Source: Actinostola sp. cb2023
Lineage: Eukaryota; Cnidaria; Anthozoa; Actiniaria; Actinostolidae
Length of the DNA stretch: 64,000 nt
Direction of reading: 5' to 3'
NCBI GenBank assembly: GCA_033675265.1
Contig: JAUJYZ010000848.1
Coordinates: 205,637 to 269,636, forward strand
This document shows, in pieces, positions 1-11,715 of the stretch; the first letter of the stretch is position 1; each line of letters opens with the position of its first letter. The notes under the pieces were generated by a model. That model ran no database searches. It was not told the DNA's origin and was given only the letters and a program-made list of their open reading frames with translations. Made by a program: the position numbers and the translations under genes.

Positions 1-545
1 TCTCCTCCTCTCTCCTCTCTCCTCTCTCCTCCCTCCTCCCTCTCTCCTCTCCTCTCCTCTCCTCTCCTCCTCCCTCCTCTCTCCTCCCTCTCCTCTCCTC
101 CTCCTCCTCTCCTCTCTCCTCCCTCTCCTCCTCTCTCTCTCCTCCCTCCCTCTCCTCTCTCTCTCCTCTCTCCTCTCTCCTCTCCTCTCCTCCTCTCTCC
201 TCTCTCCTCCCTCTCTCTCCTCTCCTCTCCTCTCTCTCCTCTCCTCTCTCCTCCCTCTCCTCTCTCCTCCCTCTCCTCTCTCCTCCCTCTCCTCTCTCCT
301 CCCTCTCCTCTCTCCTCCCTCTCCTCTCCCTCTCCTCCCTCTCCTCACTCCTCCTCTCTCCTCTCTCTCCTCCCTCTCCTCTCTCTCTCTCTCCTCCTCT
401 CTCTCTCTCTCCTCCCTCTCTCTCTCTCCTCTCCTCTCTCCTCCCTCTCCTCTCTCCTCCCTCTCCTCTCTCCTCCTCCCTCTCCTCTCTCCTCCCTCTC
501 CTCTCTCCTCCCTCTCCTCTCTCCTCCCTCTCCTCTCTCTCCTTT
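1..545. repeat. CT-rich microsatellite
   Basis: Almost pure pyrimidine on the plus strand (CTCCTCT/CCTCTC mixtures). The long Arg/Glu/Gly-rich reading frame on the opposite strand is a by-product of composition. The stretch 546-934 that follows is unremarkable AT-rich sequence and would be intron of the minus-strand Rab-like gene. Confidence 0.95.
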
Positions 546-934
546 AAATATGAAGGGGCTAAATTCAGCTTTCCTGAAAAGCAATTACTGTGTAATTGAT
601 GAAATCCTTTCCCGCTTCTTCTCCCCAATCCCCTCTCCTCCTTCCTTTTCCCCCTCCCCCTTCCCAATCCCCTTCCAGACCGCCAAGCTACGCAGGCTAT
701 GAGTATAATAAAGTTCATTCATTCATTCTCTCCTCCCTCTCCTCTGTGAGAGCCAGGCTACATAAGAGCTGGGTGGTAAAGACCGCGGGTGAAAATTTTA
801 TGACGTTGGAGGGGTGGGGTAGGGATATAAAATCACTGGGCATCATCATCTGGATAATAATAATAACAGTAAATATTTATAGATTCATCATTTGGATTCT
901 TACACATAATGCTCTACACACGTACATAATGTAC

Positions 935-1144
935 CTTAATTGTTTCATCTTTGTAAGTGATGCTCTTGCCACAATAGTTTGGCACTGGATGCCGACTTGT
1001 ATGATTAACATCGCAGTATTCGTTATCTTTAATCAGGAAAAACAACGACGTCTTGCCCACACCGTTCGAACCAAGTAGAATCACTTTGAACAATCCCTTT
1101 GGTGAGGAGGATTCATCCCCAACGCTAACAGCCTGTTCATTCAT
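935..1144 (-). CDS. Rab-like small GTPase, first exon only (gene runs off the left edge)
   Basis: First coding exon of a divergent small GTPase, 70 codons. I chose the Met at 1144 (G at -3) rather than the upstream in-frame Met at 1195. A hydrophobic beta strand (FKVILLG) leads into a G1/P-loop GSNGVGKTS at residues 25-33. The exon ends at ATT-AAG followed by the donor GTACAT, phase 0, the same place relative to the P-loop as in the two complete Rab-like genes further right. Those continue with the WDTAG exon; here it would lie beyond position 1. Oddity: the switch-I region has no recognisable TIG motif and reads NHTSRHPVPNYCGK instead, so the protein may not bind classical effectors, or the copy may be decaying. 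It is head to head with the collagen/lectin gene (580 bp between the two starts). Family assignment rests on the P-loop and on similarity to its neighbours. Confidence 0.7.
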
Positions 1145-1723
1145 AACGAAGACGGCGATTTCTGTAAACAGCAAACCGGAAATGCCGACGAGCAACGACC
1201 TGGCACTGAATTACACAGGTAACCCGAATGTGAATTTTCGACTAACGATGATAAATGTACGGGATGAAAGAACGGAATCAAACATTGTACCAACAAGTTG
1301 AACAAATTCGATGTACAAATGGTGGAAATACCCACTCACGTCCCGTGCTACGGACACAGCACGAGATAAAATCCTGTTTCGGCAAGTTTTTTTTGCCATG
1401 TCTAAAAATTAGCTCATTTTTCCAAGAAATCAGTAAGTCAAAGTGTTTTTCTTTCCGAACTTTTATTTTACCAAGAATTCGATGCATTTTCCACTTCAAC
1501 CGATGACGTCGTTCTTGAAGGGCAAGATCGATAACTAAGGTCAATCAAGGGGAACACTACAATACCTGTAAAACCTGTTTACTCAGACTTCAACGCAGAA
1601 ACGCCTTCTCTTGAAATTGAAGCCAGAGTCATTTTTAGGAAGAGCGCTCTTGAATGTTGCACTTTTATAACGGAATTTTTTATTTATTTTTACATATAAT
1701 TTTCATACATCGTTGCGTTATTG
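1145..1723. promoter_or_regulatory. Divergent intergenic region (putative shared promoter)
   Basis: About 580 bp between the outward-facing starts of the partial Rab-like gene (minus) and the collagen/lectin gene (plus). Reading frames here are short and overlapping with no domain signal. No convincing TATA box. Promoter function is inferred only from the arrangement. Confidence 0.3.
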
Positions 1724-3915
1724 ATGGAGTGGTTTGTTCTAGTGACGGTGTTGATGGCTGCTTTGGCGGCATGCGAAGGGCTTAGAGATGATGACGATGA
1801 TAAGAGTCATCACCGCAGATCTTTTCTTTATAAGAACGCCAAGGTAAGGTTTCTAATTCGTGTTGTTTTTATTTCTAGTTTATAAAAAGATTATTTAGGA
1901 AGTGTTTGTGGTTAGTTTTACATGTTTTGAATGTGGCTGTGAAAGTGGTTGCAAAACTCAGTCAACACTGACTTTCCTCAGTTTACGTGAAGTGACAGAA
2001 AAACGGAAAAATTGAATGAATGAAAGCGAAACCAAAGACAGCTGGAAGTTATATATATAGAGAGTGATAAAAAATAACCTTGCAATCATCGTATGACACT
2101 GAACAATATGAAATATCACAACCTTTAGAAAGTGTTTTTTTTATATATTTCAGTTGAGTTTTCATTTTCTCTTCTATTCGTGATTCGGCATACAAAGAAA
2201 ATCCAATAATTTTCGTAAACTGATTGTAAATTTCTCCCCAATCTAAATGTTGGTGTTGTTTAATTTCAAGAATTTGCCGGTCCACAATTGTTTAAATTAA
2301 GCATTTATTTAACTGTTCACCAGTCAACAAACATCTACACCTACCTTACTGGTCGACCTGTTGTCCCAGCACGCACCACTACATCTCAACTGTTATACTA
2401 TTAACAACAATAACACAATTGAATCAGACAATTAGGATTTCTTGGAAAAAAGTGCGGTTTAAGTTTACAGAAAAGTTATCTTTATCTACTGCGTCTGCGC
2501 ACTGTGAAGTACGGTAGAGTCCCACATTTTTAGACTTCTTTCTTTAAAGAAAAATATTTGATAAATTGGAAACTTTATTTCTCTAATTGCAAGATATGTT
2601 TTATGAAATGATAGTGTATTTTCTATATCGTTAGCTTCAGAATTTCGAACGCTTATGAAATCCAAAAGTAATGGAGGACAGGATTAAAAACTTTCGATAG
2701 TTATCAGTCATGCAAACACCCTTAGTCTACCTTCTCTTAGGAGGGACATCTATGGAGAGACAGACCGTTGTTTCCAACACACAAAAAGAACCACCTACCA
2801 CAGGCAGCCCAACCATTCATTACTTCTAAGGCTACTTATAATTAATATTTAAAAAATTGTATGCACGTGTCTTTTTATGATGGGTTTCCTGTGGTAGAGC
2901 ACGCGCGCAAGAGTTGGGCTCCCTCTAGGGCTCCCTCTAGGGCTCCCTCTAGGGCTCCCCTAAGGGCTCCCTCTAGGGCTCCCTCTAGGGCTCCCTCTAG
3001 GGCTCCCTCTAGGGCTCCCTGTGCGTAGAAACGTATTATGTTGGGCTGCCTGTGTACCTACCACGATTGTCAGGTTTATACAGATCCGTTATTAAGATCA
3101 GTGGACAGACAAACCGGTCTCTCAGGTCAAATGGATAGCACCCTGTTTTCAATGTAAGACGACTTTTGCAACTTCTCAGATTATTGGATATAAATACAGT
3201 CTCTTACTTGTTGTTCCAGCCAATGTACTGCTTAGGTGCCCCCGGTGTACCAGGACCTCCTGGACCCCCAGGAACCTCAGGATCACAGGGTGTTCCTGGA
3301 CGGGATGGTAGAGACGGCCGTGACTGCCCACCCTGTAACTGTGCCGGGTCCACGTCGCTTCCTCCACCTCCAATAGAACCAATAGCAACAGTCGAGGTTC
3401 CTTGTCAGACAACAGACACCACACAGGCACACGTGCCGCATCATTCGTGTAATCATCATCACCATCAACCACCTGTTGAGTAAGTAGTATATCACGTAAG
3501 AGATAATCGAAGGGGGGTAACTATCATTCCCATCGGTGTAGTGTATATATAGGAGGTAGCGCAAGGAAAAATGTTGGATGTTTGATATGATTTCTGTTGG
3601 ATATTGGAATCCATGAATTAACAATTGCTGTTGTTTTGCATTGGTTAACCCCATTATTAAATAGGGGCGTATTGGTTCGATATAGCTCCCCTGCATAAAG
3701 TGGAGAGATGGTCAAACCATTGTTGACTACATAGGGGAGCAACACAGCCTGAATTAACTCGTGTTCTCACAAAGTGGACGTCTAGTTAAATGCCCGCGGT
3801 GGGATCGAACAACACTCTTTTACAAGTAGAATGAGTGTGAGAAGACGAAAGATAGCCGGGAAGGAACCCAAAGGAAAAGGAAGGAACTGAGAAGGAAGGA
3901 AGGAAGGAATTAAGG

Positions 3916-3947
<32 letters not shown>

Positions 3948-6900
3948 AAGGAAGGAAGGAAGGAAGGAAGGAAGGAAGGAAGGAAGGAAGGAAGGAAGGA
4001 AGGAAGGAAGGAAGGAAGGAAGGAAGGAGGAAGGAAGGAAGGAAGGAAGGAAGGAAGGAAGGAAGGAAGGAAGGAAGGAAGGAAGGAAGGAAGGAAGGAA
4101 GGAAGGAAGGAAGGAAGGAAGGAAGGAAGGAAGGAAGGAAGGAAGGAAGGAAGGAAGGAGATTTGAACATATACAATTATTTGTAATCTAATCGCGACGC
4201 AAAATGATAAGATAGTGACGATGACAAACAATTTTTGGCTTTCCAACAGTTTTAACTTTCTGATTGTAATCCATCACCTAAACTTCAAAACTGGCCAAAC
4301 ACAACTAAGGAAAAGTTAATTACTTAATTTTTATCAATGAAAAGTTGTCTCACACTGCACCAGTAGCTACCAGTCAAATTGATGCTTTCGTTTTTCTGTC
4401 TTTTTCAGAACTTGAATCGATCGAAAGTTGGCGTAAAAAGACAACGAAGTTTAGTATATCGGATCCAAACTTAATCGCAAATGCTTTGTAAAATAATAAG
4501 AATCGGTAGTGAATTTAGTGCGAATATATATATTTTTATTTTGCTGGTAAAGATTTTTTAACTGCTTACTGATAATAGGTTGATAAATATAAGGGGTTTG
4601 GCAGTGAAAGTTTTGCATGTACAAGTAGGTCGTGGAAATCTCTTATGGCTAGTTGTAAAATGTACACTATGAACCGAGCTTTCACTTCATCGCGGAAGAT
4701 TTTACCAAAACCACAAAAAAGCTTTCTATATATTTTGTAATTGATTTAGAGACACTTTATGATTGTTAGTTGATTTGAATAAAAGATTATTAATAAAGTC
4801 ATCATCATCATCATCATCATTTTGTCGTCGTTATGACATGGCAAAAGTGACTAAACATATATAACTGACTAGCAGCTGACTCGTCTCAAATCCTGGCACC
4901 TTCAGGACCTTCAGTTCAGCACCTAGTCTTAAGCCTGGTTTTCGGCACTGGGACAAAAGTATAAGAAACTTGTGTCGTGTGAAAACGGGCCGACGCAATC
5001 ATAAACCCAAACACAAGGAAATACAAATATTTAATCCTTGCGCTTTTACTTGCGTCAAGCTCAGTTTTCACAGAGACACAAGCCATCTTGTGCTTGCGCT
5101 TATGTATATGTCGCTAGCTAGTGCATGCATGTGAAAACCAGCTTGGAGGGGGAGGCGTATTCGCCTGGAGGGTGTAAAGGCTCAGTACGTTACACTTTGC
5201 ATGACTTAGTCTTCTCCGAATGCAAATCCAAAGACATCTGAGACAAAGTGGGGAAAGGGCTTCCTGTGGCAAGCAAAGGGAGAGGGGGGATACAAGTCCC
5301 TCGGGCTTCGCTTATTATTATTATTATTATTCGGCCTCGCAGGGATCCCAAAGGGTTGTGTGCGGAAGAGGCCGTCAGTAACTTTGACTCTAGGTTTTAT
5401 GATGTATCCAGCTTGGGTGGCCTGTGGGTTCCTGTGGGTAGGTTTGCGCCATAAGTGACACTACCCCTGTTTTACCAATACAAAAAATGCCCATTTTCCT
5501 TGAAAACCCTTGTCTTACTATAACTAAGAGTAATTTCGTAGCTTTACTCTATTAACCAAACCATGTATTTAACACAAGCTTAACGCGTTTCCAGCGTACC
5601 TTGTAATGGTCTTGGCTCGAAACATCATCCTGCACTGTCTTGCGATAGCATCATCAAAGCAGATCCTTATGCAACGTCAGGAACATATTGGCTGTCCAGC
5701 GCACCAACGTATAAAGTATGTTAAACTCAATCATCACGATAGACTATGGTAAAAGCAAATGCTTGGCCACACAGCACAGGCAATATTCCTGGTAATACCT
5801 TGCAGTTGTTGTCCAACCCTGTAATTGTTGCAAAAAACAGTTACGGATGCTGTAATCATCGCGCTGACCGCAATTAAGCGCGCAATAGCTAAAGCAGCGT
5901 GTGTATAAAGGTGCAGTAATACGGGCAACAAAATCGTGCAACTTGTCGCGCAACATTGTTGCGTTGCAAGTTGCAGAGCAATGTTTCTCGTATTACCACC
6001 GTTCGCGCAACTTGTCGTGCAACACATTTTCGTGTTGCTGGTTGCAAAACTTTGTTGCGCAAAGTAGAAGCTCTTTCTATTTCAAGCAACAAAGTTTTGC
6101 AACCTGCAACACCGAAAATTTAATTTGTTGCGCGACAAGTTGCGCGAACGATGGTAATACGAGAAACATTGCTCTGCAACTTACAACGCAACAATCTGAA
6201 TAATGTTGCGCGACAAGTTGCACGATTTTGTTGCTCGTATTACTGCACCTTAAGTTGAATTCCAATAGAGTACGAATACACAGTGTATCATACAAGCATC
6301 AAGAGTTCCAGACTTCCGGTACGCGCGCAATGCATTGTGAGATTATTACAAAGGAAAAGTGAGCACAAAGTGAGCAAAATCATAGCTTGGGCTCCCTGTG
6401 TCTAGAATTGGTCCTCACTTTTCCTTTGTAATAATCTCTTAAATACATTGCGTGCGTACCGAAAGTCTGGAACTCTTGATGCTTGTATTGCACGCCATGA
6501 TGTTGACAGCATCATTTCACCATGTGTTCACTCGTTTGTGTTGTGATTACAGAAGTACAATGGCATTAGAGTCGTTTTCGTACGAGTGGGAAAAAATACT
6601 ACACCGTCACCGCACCGCGCCTTATTGAAAGAGTCTGATTGGATAAGATGCGTAATGTTGCAAAGGTATAGAGTGGTTTTCGTATGAGTGGAAAACCTAC
6701 GGTACCGTGACACTCAAATGGCTTCCTTTCTGAGCCAATCATAAAGCGCGCAGACGCACAATTGCCATGGTGGCCACACGTACAGTGGATCTAGCAATTG
6801 CGCGCAAAGCTTGTGCCCTGGTCCTCAGTTAACTTGCTTTTAAAATGAGCCAATTTCGTATTAATGCAAACAGCAGATTTGCGTCAACCTTTTGTGATAC

Positions 6901-8490
6901 TTATCCTTCCTTTGTGAACAACACCATGTAACGAACCATGCATTGAAATGACGGCGGAAGAGGCTCAATGCTGGTTTTCCTCCCTCAATAAAACAAACTA
7001 GTGAGCTGAAAGTTGTATGCATAGAATATTAGAATGTAGTGGTAGTGTGTGTGAGAGTACAGTGTCCCCCACAATTAGTGCGCAAGCGCTATAAACAGTT
7101 ATTTATTTATATTTATTTTGTACTTACGTTTCAGACATACTGCGAAATGATCAAATCCCACTGCTCAAACCAATACGCTGGGGGCTGGACTCTAGTTGCG
7201 CGCGCAGCTGGTTTATCACCAGACTTTGCACCAACCAGTCCCACATGGTATGACGAACGTGTGATCAACCCACACTCAGCCGCAGACCTCCACAACCCTT
7301 CATCTATGAAGAACGCTGGCTGGTTTTCTGTACCTAGCAACGTGATTAAAGTGTGCTTCAGTGGGCCTAACAGTAACTGCGCAACGTTTACTCACAACAA
7401 GGGCGTGACGCTATCTACTTTGTTCGCGACCATGTTTGCTGTACAGACGACCGAGGCTTTTACCTTTGAGCGGTTGATGTTGGCTTTTGGTAAACACTTG
7501 GACCTTGGACACCTGAAGACGGTAATGCCCTGGTCTTCACTAGCGACGCAAGCATAGGAGAGGGAACGGCGTATATTGTACCTCAGTGGTGCTTATACTC
7601 GAGTCAGGCCCGTTTTTAGAGTGAAATAAGATACAATGACCCTTTATTTCACGAAGATGAGACAGTTGGGGTCTCTAAACTGGTTCAAAAGGCCTCTTGT
7701 GCTTGTGTTTATGCTTGCGTCGCTAGTGAAAGGAATGCGGCATACATTACGTAGGAGAAACGACCATTTTACTTCAGTACAATTCATTAATGTTACTAAC
7801 ATTGGGAAGAATGCGCAGTAGAAACGTCGCGTTACGAACTCATGTGGCGATCCCCCCAAATATATGTCCCCCTCTCCCCCCTGCGTACTCTCTCCCCCCT
7901 ACGTACATTGTTAACGAACCGTTCCTAAACCCGTTCCTAAACAATTTATCTCCACAAATTGACCGGCTCCGTTTCCTTTACATATCCCTGTGTAGTGCTA
8001 TCTTACACTTTGTTAGTAAGACAAGAGTATCGGAGACCATTTCCAGGGACAGGGAAACCTTAGTAGGGAGGGGTCAGGCACACTTATCCCACCTTTTAAT
8101 CCCACCTTTTAATTCCCCCTCCCCCCCCCAAAAAAAATACGTTTAAAATATACCATAAATACGTACGTAGTTAGGAATATTTTCTTCTGATTTGTTTCCC
8201 AGGAATGGTGTGGTCTCAACCTCGGTAATATATGCGATCTCGAAGCTAACCCGAACACAAATCCAGGCACACATATCGTGCGAATTGGATGTATCGGAGA
8301 CACGAGTGTTCCACGAAGTACCGAAGGGTGCAATCCCGACGACTACGCGATTGGCATCGGCGTGTCGAGCTGCAATAATGCTCATGGATGTCATCATAAT
8401 ACGTATGGTATTACGAAAAGTCTGCATTTTAGTTCGTACAAGAATCATTTTGGGGACTACGCACAGACTGCATATATTTACGTCAGATAA
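1724..8490 (+). CDS. Secreted collagen / fibrinogen-related (intelectin-like) lectin, five exons
   Basis: Five exons join in frame to give 391 aa: 1724-1843, 3220-3479, 5595-5715, 7135-7521 and 8203-8490. Phases agree (0, 2, 0, 0) and all sites are GT-AG, such as ttgttccag before exon 2, donor GTAAGT after it, and cgtttccag before exon 3. Residues 1-19 are a signal peptide. Residues 22-27 are DDDDDK, the form of an enteropeptidase site. Residues 46-75 are ten uninterrupted Gly-X-Y triplets, then a CPPCNC cluster, a Pro/Thr linker and a His-rich patch. The C-terminal ~250 residues are a FReD/intelectin-like domain: CDSIIKADP then SGTYWL in exon 3, TYCEM and GGWTLVARA in exon 4, [24 protein letters not shown] and a terminal AYIYVR in exon 5. 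Such proteins are normally extracellular, trimerise through the collagen stem, and bind glycans in immunity or matrix. The introns carry MITEs and microsatellites. The glycan ligand is not predictable here. Confidence 0.85.
2801..3052. repeat. 12-bp minisatellite inside a small inverted repeat
   Basis: About nine copies of GGGCTCCCTCTA (2916-3021), with one variant unit. They are bracketed by the inverted pair CAGGCAGCCCAAC (2801-2813) and GTTGGGCTGCCTG (3040-3052). Lies in intron 1 of the collagen/lectin gene and may be a MITE with an expanded core. Confidence 0.75.
3889..4159. repeat. (AAGG)n microsatellite
   Basis: About 270 bp of AAGG/GGAA with few interruptions, in intron 2 of the collagen/lectin gene. 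The Ser-Phe-Leu-Pro frames on the other strand are artefacts of the repeat. Confidence 0.98.
4931..5144. mobile_element. Small MITE-like element
   Basis: Imperfect terminal inverted repeats AAGCCTGGTTTTC (4931-4943) and GAAAACCAGCTT (5133-5144). The interior is rich in ACACAAG and GCTTGTG/TGCTTGCGCTTA motifs. Related fragments lie near 7690-7730 and 25245-25345. Non-coding; superfamily not identified. Confidence 0.5.
5908..6251. mobile_element. Foldback MITE, copy 1 (AAGGTGCAGTAATACG ends)
   Basis: Nearly the whole element is one inverted repeat. The left end AAGGTGCAGTAATACG is matched by CGTATTACTGCACCTT on the right, and long arms rich in TTGCGCGACAAGTTGC pair around a short centre near 6070. 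A second, end-truncated copy is at 42211-42538. Non-coding, in intron 3 of the collagen/lectin gene. Confidence 0.85.
6290..6488. mobile_element. Hairpin MITE
   Basis: Inverted arms beginning ATACAAGCATCAAGAGTTCC (6290) and ending with the complement at 6488. The arms extend about 80 bp and include TTATTACAAAGGAAAAGTGAG and its complement. No coding potential. Confidence 0.75.
6566..6712 (+). mobile_element. Two partial copies of the AGAGTCGTTTTCG MITE
   Basis: Two direct partial copies of the TIR that also ends the full element at 41314-41484: AGAGTCGTTTTCGTACGAGTGG near 6566 and AGAGTGGTTTTCGTATGAGTGG near 6670. Intron 3 of the collagen/lectin gene. Confidence 0.55.
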
Positions 8491-9307
8491 GAGAACTTAG
8501 AAAGAGAACCTTGTGGAAATCAGCGCCGGTCAGTTGACTTGCTAGCGTGTCTAAGTAAAGTTTTTTAGTACTACTACTACTACCAGAAACTCATAAGGAG
8601 TTTCAGTTTCTGTTACTACTTAATAGTCCATTGTTGTAGACAAACTGCACATATTTACATGAGATAAGAGAACGTTATAGACACGGTGCATGCATGGGTG
8701 TACGGCCACGCCCATATGCATGGTGCAATAGGTACCATTGCGAGCTGGACACCACCCCCTTTGCGCCGGCATTTTTTTTTCTCAGTCATCTGATTTTTTT
8801 TCTTTACAGCGGTTTGCAATATCACGCGGGCTCAGAAGTTCAAACTTCCGACACTAGCTGTTCGAGTAGATGGTTTTCAAAGATGGCGCTCTACGCTCGG
8901 GATCGGCCGGATTTCACTCGAGCGGCGTTCAGAAGTTTGACATGATTGACCGAAGTCAAGACGAATCCCTCGAAACTGAGCCCGAGTAAAACTGAAAACC
9001 GAGCTGTAATACCACAACATTTCATAGTTCATGGAAACTTCATTTGTGCGAAACTAGTGAAAAATGTCTAACCTGTTCAACCAATCAGAGATGACATTTT
9101 ATTCTCATTAAATATTCCTTTCCTCTGATTGGCTAGTCAGTTCTGTATTATTGAAATAATTCATCCCTGGTTACATTGTGTCATATAGTCAACTGTCTCA
9201 TAAGTGGACAACCCAACACCTCTCTATTAAAGATGGACACTTTGTCTGGTCCCTGCTGCATTGTTTTACTTTAATTACTTCTCAGATGGGCACCTTGTTA
9301 GGCTCAT

Positions 9308-9420
9308 AATAATAATAATAATAATAATAATTTATTAATTTATATAGCACTCTTAGCTATATATTAATATACTAGTAATCTAAAGCGCTGATAAAAAGCT
9401 AATTACAATCAAAAGTACAG
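9308..9420 (+). repeat. (TAA)n followed by an AATTTATATAGC...AAAGCGCT short repeat
   Basis: A short TAA run leads into AATTTATATAGCACTC and TCTAAAGCGCT. The same pairing of TTTATATAGCGC with TCTAAAGCGCTTA appears near 42590-42640. I know this motif as a dispersed short repeat of marine invertebrate genomes; that is memory, not a search. Confidence 0.45.
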
Positions 9421-9584
9421 TAAAATTATGACTAAATCATGCCACCAGTGTTGTGTGACGAGCATAAAACCAGAGTATATCCCATATTTCCAAAATATGT
9501 TCTAATGTTGTTGCCAAAGGTACAGACACTATTGAAGAGCTCTGTGCAAGAATAACATAAAGGCTCGGCGGACACACAGTGCAA

Positions 9585-9725
9585 CTTTTCTTGCAATGTT
9601 GCATGCAACAGTTGCAGAAGTACGATCTACTTACGTAACCGTTGGGCGCAACGTTGCATTGTGTGACACCCTGAAAAACTCTTGTTGGGTGCAACGTTGC
9701 AAAAAAAGTTGCATTGTGTGTCTGG
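9585..9725. mobile_element. GCAACGTTGC-type MITE remnant
   Basis: Contains GTGCAACTTTTCTTGCAATG at the left and GTTGCATTGTGTG at the right, with internal GCAACGTTGC palindromes. Likely a degenerate palindromic MITE. Confidence 0.4.
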
Positions 9726-9878
9726 GCCTTAAGTGATCTCTGATCAAAAACTAAATTCTCCTCTATTCTCTTTGAATTCTGCAGGAGATTTTAGATTTAG
9801 ATCACAAGTCATTTAGTGTAATTCTGTGTGCAATATTCATGCTGGCAAATTGCTTGTAAACAAGTTTACCAAAGTACA

Positions 9879-9883
<5 letters not shown>

Positions 9884-9972
<89 letters not shown>
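9884..9972. repeat. (ATA)n microsatellite
   Basis: About 90 bp of uninterrupted ATA/AAT trinucleotide, abutting the palindromic MITE at 9973. Confidence 0.95.
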
Positions 9973-9974
<2 letters not shown>

Positions 9975-10054
9975 TGAAGGCGTCCCTGCAAGAACAGAGT
10001 AAGTAGATTTTGATCAGAGATCACTTACGTTGTTCTTGCAGGGAGCCCTTCAAT
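9973..10054. mobile_element. Palindromic MITE, ATTGAAGGG ends (82 bp)
   Basis: Near-perfect inverted repeat from ATTGAAGGCGTCCCTGC to CAGGGAGCCCTTCAAT. A longer relative is at 11156-11294, and an interior-like fragment (AAGTGATCTCTGATCAAAA) is near 9730. Confidence 0.7.
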
Positions 10055-10219
10055 AGCTGAAATAAGCGCCATTACATGAACAATTAAATTGCAGAGATTG
10101 CTGAATGTGTAACCAATGATTGCTGGTTTGCAATCAGTTCCTACAGATTTAAAGTGCAAAGCGGCCATGTTGGTGGCACAAACAAGAGAAGCTAATGAGG
10201 AATGTACGGATATTTTTTA

Positions 10220-10352
10220 TCTTTTTTTTTTTAATCCCGACTTTTTTTTCCAAAAATCCCGACTTTTTTCAAAAATCCCAACTTTTTTCAAAAATCCCGA
10301 CTTTTTTCAAAAATCCCAACTTTTTCAAAAATCCCAACTTTTTTCAAAAATC
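10220..10352 (+). repeat. Tandem repeat of ATCCCGACTTTTTTC(A)n
   Basis: About seven imperfect units of 17-20 bp, each AAAATCCCGACTTTTTTC or its CAAC variant. Confidence 0.85.
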
Positions 10353-10597
10353 CTGACTTGTTATTGAGGTCCAACATGGCCTCAATGGCGTCACATGCAA
10401 ACCAGTTTGTGTCCATATCTCATTTTATCTATTTAATATGTGAGTCATGTCATTGAGATGACAGTAGTATATTATTTTCATTTTCATAAGTGTTCTAGAC
10501 TTTCAATTTATTTATTATTCTATTTCAGTATTCTTCTTATTCTTCTACTGATTCTTATTATTCTATGAACAATATAATTATATCTCCAGGATGTACA

Positions 10598-10786
10598 TAC
10601 ACCTGTTTTCAAAAACGTTGTCCATTTACAAAATACAAAATAGTAAATAGTAGCAAGGAATTAATTAGAGAAACAATGAGCCAGAGTTCCGCGTGATTGA
10701 ATTTCTTTTGTTTCTCTAATTAATTCCTTTCTACTATTTACTATTTTGTATTTTGTAAATGGACAACGTTTTTGAAAACAGGTGTA
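10598..10786. mobile_element. Hairpin element
   Basis: Arms of about 75-80 bp, starting TACACCTGTTTTCAAAAACG and closing with the complement, separated by roughly 35 bp. A related single arm may lie near 22620-22680. Confidence 0.75.
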
Positions 10787-10993
10787 TATAGTGAAAATAA
10801 AATGATCCAATAAATTGAAAACAAATGTCTAAGTGTATGAAATGTATGTGCAAGTTTGCCGAGGATTGAAATAGCAGTAAATATTATTAAAATATTAATA
10901 GTAGATATTATTATTAAATGTGAGGAAGACCAAAAAGTAGTCATATAGTGAAACATCATTGTATTAAGTGGACACCCTTGGGGAACATTGGTC

Positions 10994-11105
10994 AGGTCTT
11001 CGTGTAGCTGCACAAAAGTCCTGGCTATTATTCCATTGTCGTTCTATGTATTGTTTTTACATAAAAAACAATAACCAGGACAATTTGTGCAGCTACACGA
11101 AGACC
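10994..11105. mobile_element. Hairpin MITE with duplicated flanks
   Basis: Begins AGGTCTTCGTGTAGCTGC and ends with its complement. GGAACATTGGTC occurs on both sides (just before 10994 and after 11109), consistent with a target duplication plus a few extra bases. Confidence 0.6.
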
Positions 11106-11155
11106 TTGCCGGAACATTGGTCCAGTGGAGGCCGAGATCATTGACAAAGGCTGCA

Positions 11156-11294
11156 ATTGAAGGGCTCCGCAAGAACAACATAAGTGATCTCTGATCAAAA
11201 TCTAAATTCTTCTCAACAATCTTTGAATTTCAAAGGAGAAATTGGGTTTTGATCACAAGTCACTTACTCTGTTCTTGGTGGGGCCCCTTCAATT
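11156..11294. mobile_element. Palindromic MITE, ATTGAAGGG ends (second copy)
   Basis: Starts ATTGAAGGGCTCCGCAAGAA and ends CCCCTTCAAT. The inner arms AAGTGATCTCTGATCAAAA and TTTTGATCACAAGTCACTTA pair. Same family as 9973-10054. Confidence 0.65.
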
Positions 11295-11647
11295 ATTACT
11301 GTTCCTGGGTGTCTGGTCAATGGTGGTTCCTTTAGGATGTATGCCATAATGTTCTTGAATGTTGTTCTTTTTAAATCTCCTGTTATGTGCTAAACAATTT
11401 AAACACTATATCCTAAAGTCAGCCATTTTTGCACATTGAAATCACACATAGATCACATGAGGAATTAGTGGATTCGCGATTGTTTGTGGCTGAATCCTCA
11501 CTTCTGTGTAACAAATGAAGTGATCAGTAGCCTTTTCATATAAAAGTCTGTTTAATCAGGATGATGACCATTTCAAACACTGTTTTGATGTCCGTATCTG
11601 CATTAAATATAGGTGGAGAATTATGGGGCCTATTGTCCACTGTTGGC

Positions 11648-11715
11648 TGAATAGAGGGTGTCCACTTAATAGAGGGTGTCCACTTAATAGAGGGTGTCCA
11701 CTTAATAGAGGGTGC
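11648..11715 (+). repeat. 18-bp tandem repeat
   Basis: About four copies of AGAGGGTGTCCACTTAAT. Confidence 0.85.

Noticed and set aside
596..1078. 160-codon plus-strand frame
   Set aside because: Overlaps the Rab-like exon antisense and begins in the CT-rich tract; no domain signal.
3782..4246. Long frame of repeated Ser-Phe-Leu-Pro on the minus strand
   Set aside because: It is the translation of the AAGG microsatellite; all frames through the repeat are open.
4409..4490. Exon-like 27 codons after ctttttcag ([20 protein letters not shown])
   Set aside because: The phase does not match the neighbouring exons of the collagen/lectin gene, it ends in a stop, and it is short enough to be chance.
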